A stretch of DNA of 64,000 bases. It comes from Brachynemurus nebulosus. Taxonomy: Eukaryota; Arthropoda; Insecta; Neuroptera; Myrmeleontidae. The notes below the pieces were generated by a model. That model ran no database searches. It saw only the letters and a program-made list of their open reading frames with translations, and had not been told where the DNA came from. Numbering within the stretch: the first letter of the stretch is position 1; the number at the start of each line of letters is the position of its first letter. The stretch lies in contig JAPWDM010000001.1 in assembly GCA_035578155.1 (NCBI GenBank), positions 434,001 through 498,000 of the forward strand, written 5' to 3'. Positions 45,748 to 58,465 of the stretch are shown here, in pieces. Made by a program: the position numbers and the translations under genes.

Positions 45748-46860
45748 TAATATATTCCATATAAAAATGTTCAAATAATTGAAAATATTTCTGAAAGATC
45801 GTAAAATTATTTCCCGTTTTAGCTTTACTGTTTGTTATTTTGCGTAATTAGACAAGTTAAATTCTAATTTAAAGTAGGGGAAACAAGGGCCCGTATTAAC
45901 AGGGGTAGGTATTAACACGCCAATTTCCGCCAAAAGGCCAACTATACGCGAACAAATTAAGTACGTCCGGTTATTGTTATCATAGATGTTGTTAGACAGT
46001 TACAATTATTACATTGTAAACAATTATTTGTTTTGTAGCCACTGAGGAAGGTATGAAACATACCGAAAAATTTTTGGAAAAAATAAAGAAATAATTTATT
46101 CTTCGGAAGAAGGTCGGAGTATTAATTCTAATCCTTCATCTCCTTTGATATATTAGTAATAAATTATTTGGGAACTTAGGTTTAAAATAAAAAATTTTTC
46201 AAATTATTACTTTATCCCAAAAAACCATATTACATTATAAAAATAATTCTAAAATAAGAATTCTCTATGTCAAATTGATTGCTTTCTGTGTCAAATTGAT
46301 TGTCACAATCTGATCTATGTCAAATTGATTGATCTGATAACAAAAACGTTAAGTATGATACTTTGTTTTATTTTCTACATACATATATATAAAATATTAT
46401 AATAATCACATTAAATATCTATTGTTAATATTTACCCCAAGGTTGTTAAAACTTACCCCCAAAGTGTCCGTAGAAAATACAATGGATATGTGAGTTTGTT
46501 GTATCAAAAATCATATACACAGATAGTTGATGCTTCATAAGGTTTACAAAAAAAAATCTCTAACTAGTTTCATTTCCGTTAAATTAATAAAAAAGTAAAA
46601 TCTGTTAGTACATGTCCCCCTACTGCTCATATCAAAAACCATCTGCCTCTGAGGCTGGTACCTTATATGTATGTATTTTGTTCAACTTGTTTGTTATATG
46701 GATCATTTTTAATTATCATCTTTACCAGTGACTAAATAAAAAATAGTAAAAATCCTGATCTTCCAAATTAAAAACTATGTGAATTTATTTGAAAACGGAA
46801 TTATATTTCCGTTCAAATTATCTTTTTAATCAAAATTTCTTTGCGCTTCTACCACCATTA
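45748..46860. other. Non-coding stretch with a short tandem repeat
   Basis: At 46264-46338 TGTCAAATTGATT occurs three times at irregular spacing. At about 46038-46070 a CTGAGGA-stem-GAAA hairpin resembles a degenerate hammerhead core (see findings). No gene is seen. Confidence 0.45.
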
Positions 46861-48001
46861 ATTGAGCCGTTTATTTTGAAAGTGAGGCAAGTCCATTTTT
46901 GAAAAAAATGAAGGTAATGGTAGTTACAGATAAGACAGTATGATCTTTTTATCTGTCAACAATTTATAGTCAAAAAAATTCAGAAGCCTAATATTTGGAA
47001 GATTGAAGTTTTAGCTCTTAACAGTATTGTAAATATGTTTATTTTGATAGTGGTGCAAGTCCATCTTACAAATAAAATTTCCGAGACTGGACCTATTGAT
47101 TTTGATGAAACTTAGACATGTTGCAGAACACTAATAAATAAGTAACACGTATTTTTTTTTATCTGCGGAAAAGCGGTTTGAAGGGGTGAAATCGTTCTTC
47201 AAAAATTGGGGTGAAAATGTAATTTTTCAAATATCTTGAAAACGGTAAGAAATAGAGCAAAAGCTTAAATTAGCCATATTGCTCTTTTTTAGAAAGCTAT
47301 ATATTGATATGTAATTTGCTTAAATTACACCAACAGGGGTAGTTTAGGGTTAAAATTTGGGGGTTAATTTTGCGAAAAGGAGTAAAAATAAAATATAATA
47401 GAGTTTTATTTACAGATTTCAAATGTACGTAAAAAAATCTAATCGACCTGTTTTTACTCAATTTCCTAATATTAAATCCAGGGGTAGTTAACTACGGGGG
47501 TGACTGTGACGACATAATCGTACTATTTGAGTAATTAAAAACTTCTACAAGGAAAATAGTTTAAAACAATTAGAACAAATTTTCAAAATTCATTTTAAGC
47601 TACTTATTTTTCTACGCTCATTTCTACTACTAAGGCACCGGCAGGGGATAATAAGGTCACAGTACGTGCTTCTGAAGTTGAACTGTCGTGTGAAAAGGTT
47701 TTGTTATGTTTATTTTTAAATGATAAAACTAAAATATTATCCATTTAAATTAACGATTACAATAATTCATTAATTTTGAAAGTGAGGCAAGTCCATTTAG
47801 TTATAATAAAACCACTATTTTTTTTAGCCAGCACTATAAACACTATTGGATTATAAACTTACAGTATCTAATAACACAAAATACAAAAAATATATCTATT
47901 AACACTTACCAATATTTTTCAATTTATTGAAACGCAAACCCTTAAATATCTCGCAATAACAAAATATGGACTTGCCCCACTTTCAAAATAAACGGCTCAA
48001 T
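46861..48001. mobile_element. TIR element with TTA duplication and reiterated terminal motif
   Basis: The ends are mirror-perfect: ATTGAGCCGTTTATTTTGAA on the left and its complement on the right, followed inward by AGTGxGGCAAGTCCAT. TTA flanks both sides (46858-46860, 48002-48004). Further copies of TTTTGAAAGTGAGGCAAGTC or close variants occur internally at about 47041 and 47775. A fragment of the first foldback family is inserted or captured at 47079-47712. No coding capacity was found. The 3-bp TTA site suggests the PIF/Harbinger group. Confidence 0.75.
47079..47712 (+). repeat. Single arm of the 4410-5898 foldback family
   Basis: It runs collinear with 4420-5113. Shared text includes GGACCTATTGATTTTGATGA, GCGGTTTGAAGGGGTGAAAT and TTAAAATTTGGGGGTTAATT, with an internal gap near 47570-47640. 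The mirrored second arm is absent. Confidence 0.8.
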
Positions 48002-48293
48002 TTATTGTAGCTCATATATTCCATATAGAGTAGTAAGCTGTTCAAAGACAGAAATTGATTTTGTGAACATACTAATATATCCTGTAAAAAAAATATTACG
48101 TTTATAATTAAAAAAAATTCGCATATTTTTTATTTAAGTTAAAATTAATATTCGCATCAAAAACATTAATTAGTGACAACACAACAGTCTTTGATTAAAA
48201 AACGTCATATATTATATCGAATACACAAAAAAATAAATTGGAAATAACAGTATTTTATAAAAAAAATTTATGAGTAATTAAAAAATTACAAGC

Positions 48294-48590
48294 CATCGGA
48301 GTGGGCGAGTGTGCTTAGACACTGGCACTTGCGGACTGGTAAGTCGAGGATTCAAATCTCACGGCTGGCTATGCTCGTGGAGGTTTTCTACAGTTTCCCT
48401 TCAAAATCCAGATGTAGACGGCTACGGATATATACCTACCAAATTCTAGCCTTCACTCCACTCCCCTTGCCCTCCACCCACATCATGATATAACTGTAGT
48501 GTATTAATGTATAAATAAAGTTATAGGATGGCGTCTATTATAGATTAGGTGTTTGAGAAACTGAAATTAAACCCGATTATTATTAGTGGT
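48294..48590 (+). repeat. tRNA-derived SINE, copy 2
   Basis: The head has GTGGGCGAGTGTGCTTAG (A-box) and GAGGATTCAAATCTC (B-box, slightly decayed). The body has GGTTTTCTACAGTTTCCCTT, and the tail AAACCCGATTATTATTAG. The frame at 48311-48493 is not a gene. Confidence 0.85.
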
Positions 48591-49673
48591 AGTAGTAGAT
48601 TTCCCCTCTCCTCCTAACATGATTAAGTGGATATTTTCTTGTAATATTTCGTTTTATATCGTACCATCAGACTTGTACAGAACGAATAAACCCTGTCTTT
48701 TCATTCGAGTAAAATAAATCCAAGTAAAACGGGTACACTACATTGTAAATGGAGCCATTATAGTTTAAAATGTGTTTATTACCAGTTCCAATAAGCTACT
48801 GATGGCTATCCTAATGATATAATCATAAGATTTTGTAATCAAGACGTGAGGTTTAATACTTTCAAAAAATCAATTAGTTAAAAACGTTCGTGCGCGTCCA
48901 CAAAACACTATAGAATAGGGTGATGTAGCTACCACAAATTACTACAGAACATAGTACCCTATATGTTATGCATACAGAGCTTGTACTTGTTCATGTGCCA
49001 TATCCTCATATGATGTGTCGTGTATTATAGGTGATTGCTATATATACCACCTATGTACTTATCTGTGATATCAATGCAATTATGTAGGCATACACAGCAA
49101 TTCTACCAGAAAATTTTAATTTTTTTAATTTCAATAATAATTAATATTTCATTTTAACGTCCGTCAATACGACGTTTTTTGTGAAATTATATAAAGTGCA
49201 TATTTCAAAAAATATTTTTAAGCATTTTTTATTTTGATATCTATTCTTATAATATACGTATTATAATTTTTAACACGAAAAAATGCTGTTTAGAATGTTT
49301 TTTCCTAATGGGTCTGTGTTAAAAATTCGATTTTAAATCGTCAATTACTTTAAGAAATGATCAATGAAGGCCTTAAAATTTTTGAGGGAAGATAACTATG
49401 TAATTCAACTTGTCAATTCTCTAAAATTAAAATTTTTATCTACTATTAAGTCTGACCAATGAACGTCCTTAAGTTTTATTCAAAATATAAAAATTAATCT
49501 ATCTTTAACTAATATTTTTATGATGAGTTCCAAAATCGCAAATAAGGTAAATAATTTATTCAAATACTTTTGACACTGTAATTTTTTTCCACAATAATAT
49601 TACATTACAGGTGTAAATTTTTGATTAAAATCCATATAATAACCCAATTTAAAAATGATAATTTTAGTGATAA

Positions 49674-49677
<4 letters not shown>
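48591..49677. other. AT-rich non-coding stretch
   Basis: No feature is seen. Confidence 0.5.

Positions 49678-49750
<73 letters not shown>
49678..49750. repeat. (TA)n microsatellite
   Basis: About 36 TA units. Confidence 0.97.
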
Positions 49751-49751
<1 letters not shown>

Positions 49752-52632
49752 TGAAAATAGGAAATTGAAATTGAGAGAATGGAGCGTATTATAATAGTGG
49801 TTAATTGAAACTAGTTTTAGAGATCTCTTGCGGTTTAGTGAAAATGATTTTTCAAAAATAAAAAAAAAAATGGCTGTTCGTACTCATTCACTACCTAACG
49901 TACAGGGCATTAATTGTACATTCATACATAGATTTACATATAGATATGCATGTACATTTATGTATGTAACGAAATATTACATGCCTGTGTCTGGACAATG
50001 GACATTGTATGTATATCTTTCTACAAATTTAGGCAAATTTTTAGAATCGTCCATTTGATTTATTTAAATGAACGAAGTTCTTCCCAGTGCGTACCAGCAT
50101 CATAAAATCGCACTAAGACGTCCGAACTACGCCAATGATACTTATGGATCCATAAATTAAATGTTTAAGTTAGTTCTATTGGAATATGGAAGCATAAAAA
50201 GTTGTAAATTAATATTACTAATAATATCAGTATTAGAGTGATGCTATTTGTTGTTCTTTTTTTCCATAATATCCTTGATACCAACAGTGTACCTAATACG
50301 TATACACGTATAGTATACCTATATTAGTTAGCTATGAAAAAAAATAACGATAACTTCTTTATATAATTTTGTTTTTTTTTTTACATTACCTCAGAAACTA
50401 AACAGTGAATCATCTCCAAATCGCGTGAATCATCTCCAATTTTGTTTCATTGTTTTATCTATAATAGTTAACGAGAGAAAAAAGTTTGAATAAGACAACT
50501 ATTTTTTAGTATTTGGTATTATAACTCGCCAAAATTTCAAGATATTGAGAAAAAACCTATACGTATGGTTTCACTAAGCTACACAATCGCATACGTATCG
50601 TTGAATTTCATTTCTTGGGCAAATTCACCTGTGGTAATGGTTTTAGACCCTTTATGAGAAAATTAAATAGAATCAGAAACAAAATAGCTTTTGGTTTGAG
50701 CGTCTTCACTTACACATATGAAATTTTTTTTTAAGAATATACCAAATTCTACCCAATACTGTATCTACGTACATAAATAAATTCACATTTATATGTTATG
50801 TAGCAGTGCAAGTAAGTAAATGTACATAAACCAAATTACTAAAATTACATATCCAACTATACTAGAACAGAATTAACTATAGCAGCATCAAATGTAACGT
50901 TACACCAATATATATTACATTGCATTAAAATATATGTACCTATGTACCTATCCACGGCAGTCATAGTGAGCAAATTTATTTAGATAAGTACACTCACATC
51001 CAAAAAATATGATTTAAATCCGATTATCGGGGAGAAAACTGTATTTGTTCACGCACCAATATAGTAGAAAACTAAGTCTCTGTCTGCGCCAATACGTATG
51101 GCTGACGATCCGTACGCAATTTTCTCATTAATTATACTGTTAAGGAATTTGTTTTTGGTTTTCATTTGTTGATTCACGAGAAAGGTTCGAAATGTTAGAC
51201 GTTAAATTTATAAATTCTTTATATAAATTAGCAGACTTATGTCGAAAACCACGAAAAAAAGTGTTATCTCGACAGGCGTAATGTAAATTTTTTTATTGAG
51301 ATAAACGTATCTTGAAAACAGACATTTTTTTGTTCAAAAATTAAAAATTTCTGTGATTTTTTTGAATCTCTTTGAATCCAAAAAAAAAAATTTTTTTAAT
51401 CAAAGAAATTTTTAGTCTTGGAACAAAGAAATCGTTCTGAGAGTATAGGTAAAAAAAATAAATTGTTACCAAATTACTAGTGTTCGATCGAAGGTCGGTT
51501 TAGCGACCAATATTCGACTATCGGTCGAAACTTTCGGTCGAAGCCGAAGCCGAAAGTGTAAATTAAATTTAAAATATTCCCTGTAAATACACTCATCAAA
51601 AAAAGGAATGTAAAAAATTTTGAAAATTGTTACCCTTTTCAAGAGACTGTATTTCACTCAAAAATAATCCAACAATGATTTTAAAAAGAACATTTTAAAG
51701 TTGAACTTTTTGATGCTGAGTTTTAAAAATTTGTTTCCCTGCAAGGCAATATTTTTATAAAGGATCTCACTTCAAAACTGTGCACAAACTGCAAAAAATT
51801 TTTTGGAATTAAGTTTGTCTCATACACAGATTATAGATACATAACTAGCTATCTCATACGGCCTAATTTTCATGGACAAAAGATGACGTAAATCCCCACC
51901 TATGTGTTATGTATGTACATTTAGCTTCTGTGTGTGTGCATGTGTCATTTGTGTATGTATGTGTGTTATACTTTCTGTTTCGGGTACGTATCACTTACGT
52001 GTCTATACATACGTATCTAGTGTGGTTAACAATCACAGTACAGCAAGATAACAATCATCAATAGTTCAAATTAGTGCATGTTATTTGATCACTGGTTGTG
52101 GAACGACTGAATGTAAAGTACTATAACATCCCACCGAAAGGCGCCAATCGATCCACAGAACTTTGTATTTAGACTGAATCCATTGATCCGTGGTCTCATA
52201 CTTTTATCGAACGAATCCATTCAACATTGAACTTTAGTTTCTCTATTTAAAAGCCTTTCAACGATCATTACTTTAGAAGTTTTGAAAAAACATTACAGTT
52301 TCCGAAAATTTTTTTAACTTCTTTGGAACCTAAACCGTTAATTAAATTTTTTCCTCTTCTGTTTCTATAAAAAAAATATGTGATAACAAAAATATAGCTT
52401 TTGTACTTTCACTTCAGTTGCATACCTTATACACAGCATGTGCAATTAATCTTTTTACGATATTTCTATCAGGGAAATAGTTTTCTTAGGAAAATTTTCA
52501 AAACAAAACCTCCATGTAATTTGAAGACAGTTCACTGTTTAGTTTCTGAAATAATGTACAAATACTATACAAAAATGTTATTTTATCATTATTTTGTTTA
52601 TAAATTACCAGTACCTATACTATATGCATGTA
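49751..52632. other. AT-rich non-coding stretch (2.9 kb)
   Basis: No gene is recognised. At 51480-51560 a CGGTCGAA/GCCGAA-rich block resembles the one at 55645-55870, probably remains of one dispersed repeat type. A 20-bp tandem repeat of GTGAATCATCTCCAA lies at about 50406-50441. Confidence 0.45.
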
Positions 52633-53177
52633 CAGTCTGTTCAACAAGAACGTGACGGCTGTAATTCAGAAAAAATACATCACAGATCCATCTCTTTTTC
52701 TTTGTAGTAATGTTTGTCTCATTCCCTAATACGCAATAAAATTTCTACTTGTGTTTAGTACTATTAATTCTAGTAAATTGTTTATTGTTACAATTCTGAA
52801 AAAACTGATTTGAAACTAAATTTGTCCGATTTGTTTTGGAATAACTAATTTAAAGTAGTTTTACTCACAGTTAAGATAATTTTACACGAATGAAACTGCA
52901 GGACATAGATGTCAAAAATCAGTGTACACGGGAAAGCAACTCGCTTATCAAATTAAAAAGATTTGGAGATCTTTACCACTGAAGTACGTTGAAAATCTTG
53001 TTGGCAGCATGGGAAAACGATGTCAAGCCATGCATAACAAATAATGACGGCGATTGAACAAAGTATTAAGTAACTACGTAATAACCAATAACATGAACTT
53101 TAATAAAATATATTTTAAAAAATTGTCAGATTTGTTTCTTTTGAATAATAACGGTCGCGTTCTTGTTGAACAGGCTG
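52633..53177 (+). mobile_element. Tc1/mariner-type element (545 bp), uninterrupted sibling
   Basis: The ends CAGTCTGTTCAACAAGAACG and, inverted, CAGCCTGTTCAACAAGAACG are flanked by TA (52631-52632, 53178-53179). The left 300 bp match the element at 27301-28683 without its two insertions. The right part carries the C-terminus of a Tc1-like transposase (52931-53044). Confidence 0.9.
52931..53044 (+). pseudogene. C-terminal scrap of a Tc1-like transposase
   Basis: A 37-residue open segment contains IWRSLPLKYVENLVGSMGKR followed by CQA and a stop seven residues on. The pattern W-x3-P-x5-L-x2-S-M-x2-R-x-QA is the conserved C-terminal end of Tc1-family transposases. The catalytic DDE region and the DNA-binding domain are gone, so this is an internal-deletion relic. 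The match to the family is by motif only, but it agrees with the TIRs and TA target. Confidence 0.75.
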
Positions 53178-53179
53178 TA

Positions 53180-53940
53180 TGTATTTGCTATTTGTTGGTA
53201 TCAAGGCTATTGAGTACATGCTAGTATTAGAAAAATAATAACAAAAACATCCCTCTAATAATATGATTCCTCAACTTAATAAAACTGCCTTAAAGAGAGA
53301 ATCCTACAAACCAGTAAAGATTTGGGAATCACCTTTATTCAGTTTCGTTTTGCTTAATTGCATCTTAATAAGGTAATAGCAATTTTTAAACTATAATATT
53401 AAATCAAGTTTTTATCCAATAGAAGTTAAGAGTCACTGTATAATGTGTTCAACGTTATTAAATATTTTACATTTCAAAATATATGTAGTAAGTACATTAT
53501 TTTCAGAGTAGAGTCATATGCATTGTACATATAGGTTAGACAATATAAGTAAATCACATAATAAAATTGTAATATTCATAGTAGAAATATTATTATTGTA
53601 TATTTTGTAAAAACTAAAATGCGCGCTAACTGAATACAAAAGAGGTCCGGGCTTTTATGTGATTACGACGTGTTTTATTTTAAATTACACCCTAAATCTT
53701 TTTGTTAAATGTTACTGTATTTAAAATGAAGGAAACTAATTATCTATAATAATTATAATATGAAGTCATTTTGTAAATTGTAATTCAATTCATATTTTAT
53801 AATAATATTTGGCGAATAAAAGTTAATATTTACATTTAACCTTTATAAAGCTAGAGATATAATAAGAATTGCCATATGTCTCAAGCAATCAGAATATTTT
53901 GAGTAGCACTGCATACAAAAAGAAAAAAAATACAAAATAT
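53180..53940. other. AT-rich non-coding stretch
   Basis: No feature is seen. Confidence 0.5.
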
Positions 53941-54184
53941 GATAAATACAGTTCTGTAACAAGTAAACCGCGACAGTTAAACCGCGACAACTCGACCGAC
54001 GACAGTACAAACTGACGGCGGATCAACCGACGACAATTCAACTTAACGACAGATTAGCCGATGACAATTCAACCTCACGACAGTTCAGCCAAACGACAGT
54101 TTAACCAAACGATAATTGTACTGTATAGAACAGTTAAACCAGAGGACATTTTGACTGCTTAATAATATTAATATTTAAATTAAC

Positions 54185-54895
54185 TAAATGCAACCTGAAC
54201 TAACCCAACTCAATAAATTATAAACAAATCCAACCTAACCTAACACAAACCCAACCTAAACTAATCAAACTCAACAAATCATAAATAAAAGCAACCTAAC
54301 CTAACCATCACAACTTAACCAAATAAAACCTGACTTAACCAAACCCAGCCTAAACTAACCGAATTCAATAAATTATAAATAAACCCATCATAACCTAACC
54401 TAATACAACCTAACGTAATGAAACCGAACCTGAACTAACCCAACTCAGTAAATTATACACAAACCCAACCTAACCTAACCAAAACTAGCCTAAACTAACC
54501 GAACTCAACAAATTATAAACAAACCCAACCTAACGTAACGAAATACAACCAAATAAAATCTAACTGATCAAACTCAACCTAAACTAACTGAACTCAATAA
54601 ATTATACATAAACCTAACCAAACCCAACGTGAACTAACCGAAATAAACAAATTATGAACAAACCCAACTTAACCAAACCCAACCTAAACTAATCGAAATC
54701 AACAAATTGTAAACAAATCCGACCTAACCTAACCAAAACCAGCCTAAACTAACCGAATTAAACAAATTATAAACAAACCCAACCTAACCTAACCAAATAC
54801 AACTTAACAACCTAACTTAACCAAATAACACCTAAACTAATTGAATTCAACGAAAGGTAACCAAATCCAACAAAGCCTAACCAAATAGTATACCC
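54185..54895. repeat. CCTAA-rich minisatellite, about 60-bp units
   Basis: Units of roughly 55-60 bp (some about 95) contain AACCTAACCTAACC, then a degenerate CCTAAACTAACC, then CTCAACAAATTATAAACAAA. The unit-end phrase CAAATTATAAACAAA or near variants recurs about ten times. Several units thus hold two consecutive CCTAA words, the complement of the insect telomere repeat TTAGG. The array lies wholly within the MULE-like element. Confidence 0.85.
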
Positions 54896-54910
54896 TTAAT
54901 TGTGTAAAGA

Positions 54911-54970
54911 GTCGCCCTTGAGACTTGAGACTACATAGATACTTATTTAGTCTCAAGTCTCAAGGACGGC
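54911..54970. repeat. Perfect 17-bp hairpin
   Basis: CCTTGAGACTTGAGACT at 54916-54932 is mirrored at 54949-54965 with a 16-base loop. The pairing extends imperfectly to about 22 bp. The position between the minisatellite and the right TIR does not suggest a terminator. Confidence 0.85.
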
Positions 54971-55200
54971 AAATTTCATTGTTAGATAAAATTCAAATAA
55001 TTTTGATCTTATTAGTTAATTAATAGATTGTACAACGGTTAAATTGTCTTCAGTTAAAATGTCGTTAGGTTGAATTGTTGTCGGTTGATCTGTCATCGGT
55101 CGATCTGTCGTTAGGTTGATCAGTCGTCAGTTGGACTATCGGGGTTGAACTGTCACGATTAAACAGTCTGCGGTTCACTAGTCGCGGTACCGATAAATAC

Positions 55201-56424
55201 TAGATCTGGCATGATTTGGCAATTAGAAATACAACTGAGCACTTACAAATCATTTTTTTTTCGAGATATTTGTAAAATATTTTTCCCTATCTTTCGTTCA
55301 TTTCGCATTTTGCTACCAATTTTGAACCAGATTTACGTAAATTTACTTTAGAAAATTATTAAATCACGGCTAATATTTTTCCTCTGTAGTTTTATTAACG
55401 ATTTAAAATTCCTATAGATTTTAAAGAACCATATTGGAGGTGCAAAAGAGATCCTGCTTTGACCTTACCAAGTGTAGATTCTGCTATTTTACGATAAAAC
55501 GTAGGCTCCTTATAGATTTCTTTTCCATAATTTTGAAACTACTTGAAGCTTACTTAATCAATTCAATTCGGAGCAGTAATATAAGCTTAAACTTTTGATT
55601 CGGGAACACACAAAATAATTTTATTATTACCTATATTAAAAATTAGTGACCGACCGAACATTCGGTTTCGGCCAGTTTCGGCCAAAATATCTAGTTTTGG
55701 CCAGAGTTTCGGTTTCGGCCAAAAATCAGCCAAAACTTCAGCCGCACCAAAACTCAGTGATTAGATTTCAGCATACAATTAAAATTTTAACATGTTTCGG
55801 CTGAAACTGCGCCCGAGGGCGAAGTTTCGGTTTCGGTTTCGGCTACAAATCCTGTTTCGGTCGGACCTTATTAAAAATATATTCGAATGGCCTTTTAGTT
55901 TTTTCTGTATTTTTTTCTTGGTTCAAATTGTAGTTGGAAGCAACATCTATTCATGCTCAAATTTTTGCACGTCAGTGTACTTTCATTTTGGAGTAAAATA
56001 AAAATTTTTATATACATATAATTACTTTTTCTCCAACAACAGCTCTTTGATGGGATTATGTTCAACACAAGTTTAAATTTAAAATTCATGGTCTTTAACT
56101 AGGAAATTTAGCCAAACGAACATTTGTAAAAGTACCAGTTTTAACTTGTTCCAGGGTTAGTGGTAATTTAAATTAACACGAATTTTTAAATGAATTTTAT
56201 GGTATTCCCATACGGCTAATAAGCAGTTCTAGAATGAATTGTACTTATAATATGTATGATTGCACATAATATACATTTCATTGGAAATTCTTCATGATAG
56301 TGATTTATTAGTGTGCAGAAAAAGGATAAGTATATCCGTAATGCGCAGAAAGGGATAAATTAAGGAAATGATCATTTTGTTCATAAAATGATCAATAACT
56401 GTAATAAGATTATATTTACCAAAC
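55201..56424. other. Non-coding stretch with a TTTCGGCC-rich block
   Basis: At 55645-55870, TTTCGGTTTCGGCC-type words recur many times in GC-richer sequence, suggesting a decayed repeat. The frames at 55792-56001 and 55895-56089 are accidents of it. No gene is seen. Confidence 0.45.
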
Positions 56425-56640
56425 AAGTTGCCCAACGTGCTTAAGTACTAGTATTTACGGATTGATACTTATATACCATTTGTTCGATACCTATGGCGCA
56501 GTGTGCTCATGAGGATTTTCTTTTCACAATACCACATGAATACAGGCATAATTTCTCCAAAAGACGACTGTAAACGAATACCTTTTGAGCAAGGAGTTTT
56601 GAAAATTGACGTCAATTCCCATTGTTATTATTATTAATAA
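56425..56640 (+). repeat. tRNA-derived SINE, copy 4 (decayed)
   Basis: CCCAACGTGCTTAAG is an A-box remnant, and TTGTTCGATACC a B-box remnant. The body phrase GAGGATTTTCTTTTCACAAT and the tail TTATTATTATTAATAA follow in family order. It is much more diverged than copies 1-3. Confidence 0.65.
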
Positions 56641-57034
56641 GATGATATTTTAGGTAAGGACACGTAAGGGATTAGGTATAAATGTAAGCAGAACCTTTAT
56701 GCTTATTTTTTTTTAATAAGGGTTTGTGTTTTTTGAAACTTTTAACATAATTTCTGAGAATTAGAAAGAAACTGTTTGGCACTTGCCTTCATTCCTGACT
56801 CTTTACAACAGCAGGTTTTTATCTTGATTAAATTAACTTTCAACTAAACGATGCTGCTGTACTTATAACATCCAGATGTTAATTATATTTGCACTAAAAG
56901 ACGATAATATATGTACTAACTTCATCAGCTTTCTCGGATGACTTGTAGTCTTCCTTGGAGTGACTCCTTTTCTTGCTCGAAGTGATTCTTACTCTTGCTC
57001 AAAGTCACTTTCTCCAAAATATACTACTTACAAC
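56641..57034. other. Non-coding stretch
   Basis: No feature is seen. The right-hand 8 bases are the target duplication of the hAT that follows. Confidence 0.5.
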
Positions 57035-57198
57035 CAGTGTTCCCTCTAATTTCTTGTGAACTGTGTGCGCACTTTTTAGCGAATTTCCAAAACTGGAAAT
57101 TCAGCTTTTACGCCAGGTGTCATGGTGCGACCTAAGCCCGGGACCATATCAGAAATATGTTTTGAGGTCCCTAGAATACGAAAATGATATTCACTAAA

Positions 57199-57200
<2 letters not shown>

Positions 57201-57254
<54 letters not shown>
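57201..57254. repeat. (TA)n microsatellite
   Basis: About 26 TA units inside the large hAT. Confidence 0.95.
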
Positions 57255-57258
<4 letters not shown>

Positions 57259-58465
57259 CCGCGCGATAACTCTCGAACGAAACGTTTAATGCTTATGAAA
57301 TTTTGTGTGCGAATTCGATTTTCCAAATCGTTGGATGAGTTCGTTAGCCAGACACGTCGGATGCCCAGAAGTAGGTTTTCCGCGCGTTTTTTGTCAACAA
57401 AATGAGTTTTTTGCCAGAATTAAGCAATTTTTCAAATTTTTTTTTACACCAAGCGATAGTAAAAGGTAAAATGCATAAAAAATGTTTTTATACCGTTGCT
57501 CTAAATTATTTACTTTTCGAGAAAAACTAGGAAATATGTCGTTCTCCATTTCACTCGCACTCGCATTCTTTTTTTTTTCTGTCTCATTTTTTACGAGCTA
57601 AATTCGAAAAAAACCGTTTTATAAGTAGCGTGTCATGATTTTTTTAATCCAATTTAACGATTCGGCTATATTCTTTTTCTTTGTCAGTTAAATGTTTTTA
57701 TAATGTATCTCTATTCCATTTTATTTTAGATAAAAAATCACGGCGCAGTTTTTTATGTGATATGATCAGAATTTAGATGATGTTTACACCTTCCTAAAAT
57801 TAATAAGAGCTTGCTACAATCGCATAAAAATTACGTTAAATCATATTCAAACAATAATATTTTTACGTAATTTTCTATCCAAATGACAATACTACGTTAT
57901 AATTATATGTATAAACCCATCATTTTAGTGGTAAATAAATTTGCACATTCAGTTTTTTTTTTCTTTTGACAACAAAACAAATAATTTTAAATTTTGACAA
58001 GTTGTATCATACATTTTTGAAAATATTAAATATTTTAAGGCAAAAATGTATTAAAGAACTGAAATTTGTTTAACAAAAACCATACATCTGCTCGTTTTAC
58101 CTTAAAAATCTCGGAAAATAGAATATTTTTCAATAATTAACTCAGAAAAAGCATATATGAGGTAATTTTCATGATATTTTTTTGAAAATTTCAAAATAGT
58201 AGGGTTACAATGTTTTTTTTTTAATTATTTTGTAGAATTTGGTAAACACACATCGTAAAAAGTACTCGCCTTGAAAAAATCAAACAAGTATTTAAAAAAA
58301 AATACTATTTCTTAAAGAAAATATTAAAATTATGTACAAATGCCGTCCTGACCAACTGATATATTGGAACCGATTTTGAGCAGCTGGATTTACTACAGGC
58401 AAAAGCTCATAGTGAATACACACATTTTTTAACATCCTTTTGAATTTTGTAATTCAATCATTACA

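Larger units (their letters stand above)
53950..55191. mobile_element. MULE-like element (1242 bp) with 9-bp TSD
   Basis: A perfect 9-bp repeat, GATAAATAC, flanks it at 53941-53949 and 55192-55200. The ends align without gaps for about 26 bases (left AGTTCTGTAACAAGTAAACC, right inverted GGTACCGCGACTAGTGAACC). They continue inward for about 170 bp as iterated 15-16-bp words of the CGACAGTTCAACC type in mirrored orientation. The 9-bp duplication and long TIRs fit Mutator-like elements. No transposase is present. The centre is a CCTAA-rich minisatellite, followed by a strong hairpin. Confidence 0.75.

Noticed and set aside
54185..54895. True telomere or CRISPR-like array
   Set aside because: CCTAA words are degenerate and embedded in about 60-bp units within a transposon; units are contiguous, without uniform spacers, and the organism is a eukaryote.
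57184..57405. 73-codon ORF beginning with Ile-Tyr repeats
   Set aside because: First third is the TA tract; the remainder is one half of a non-coding direct repeat.
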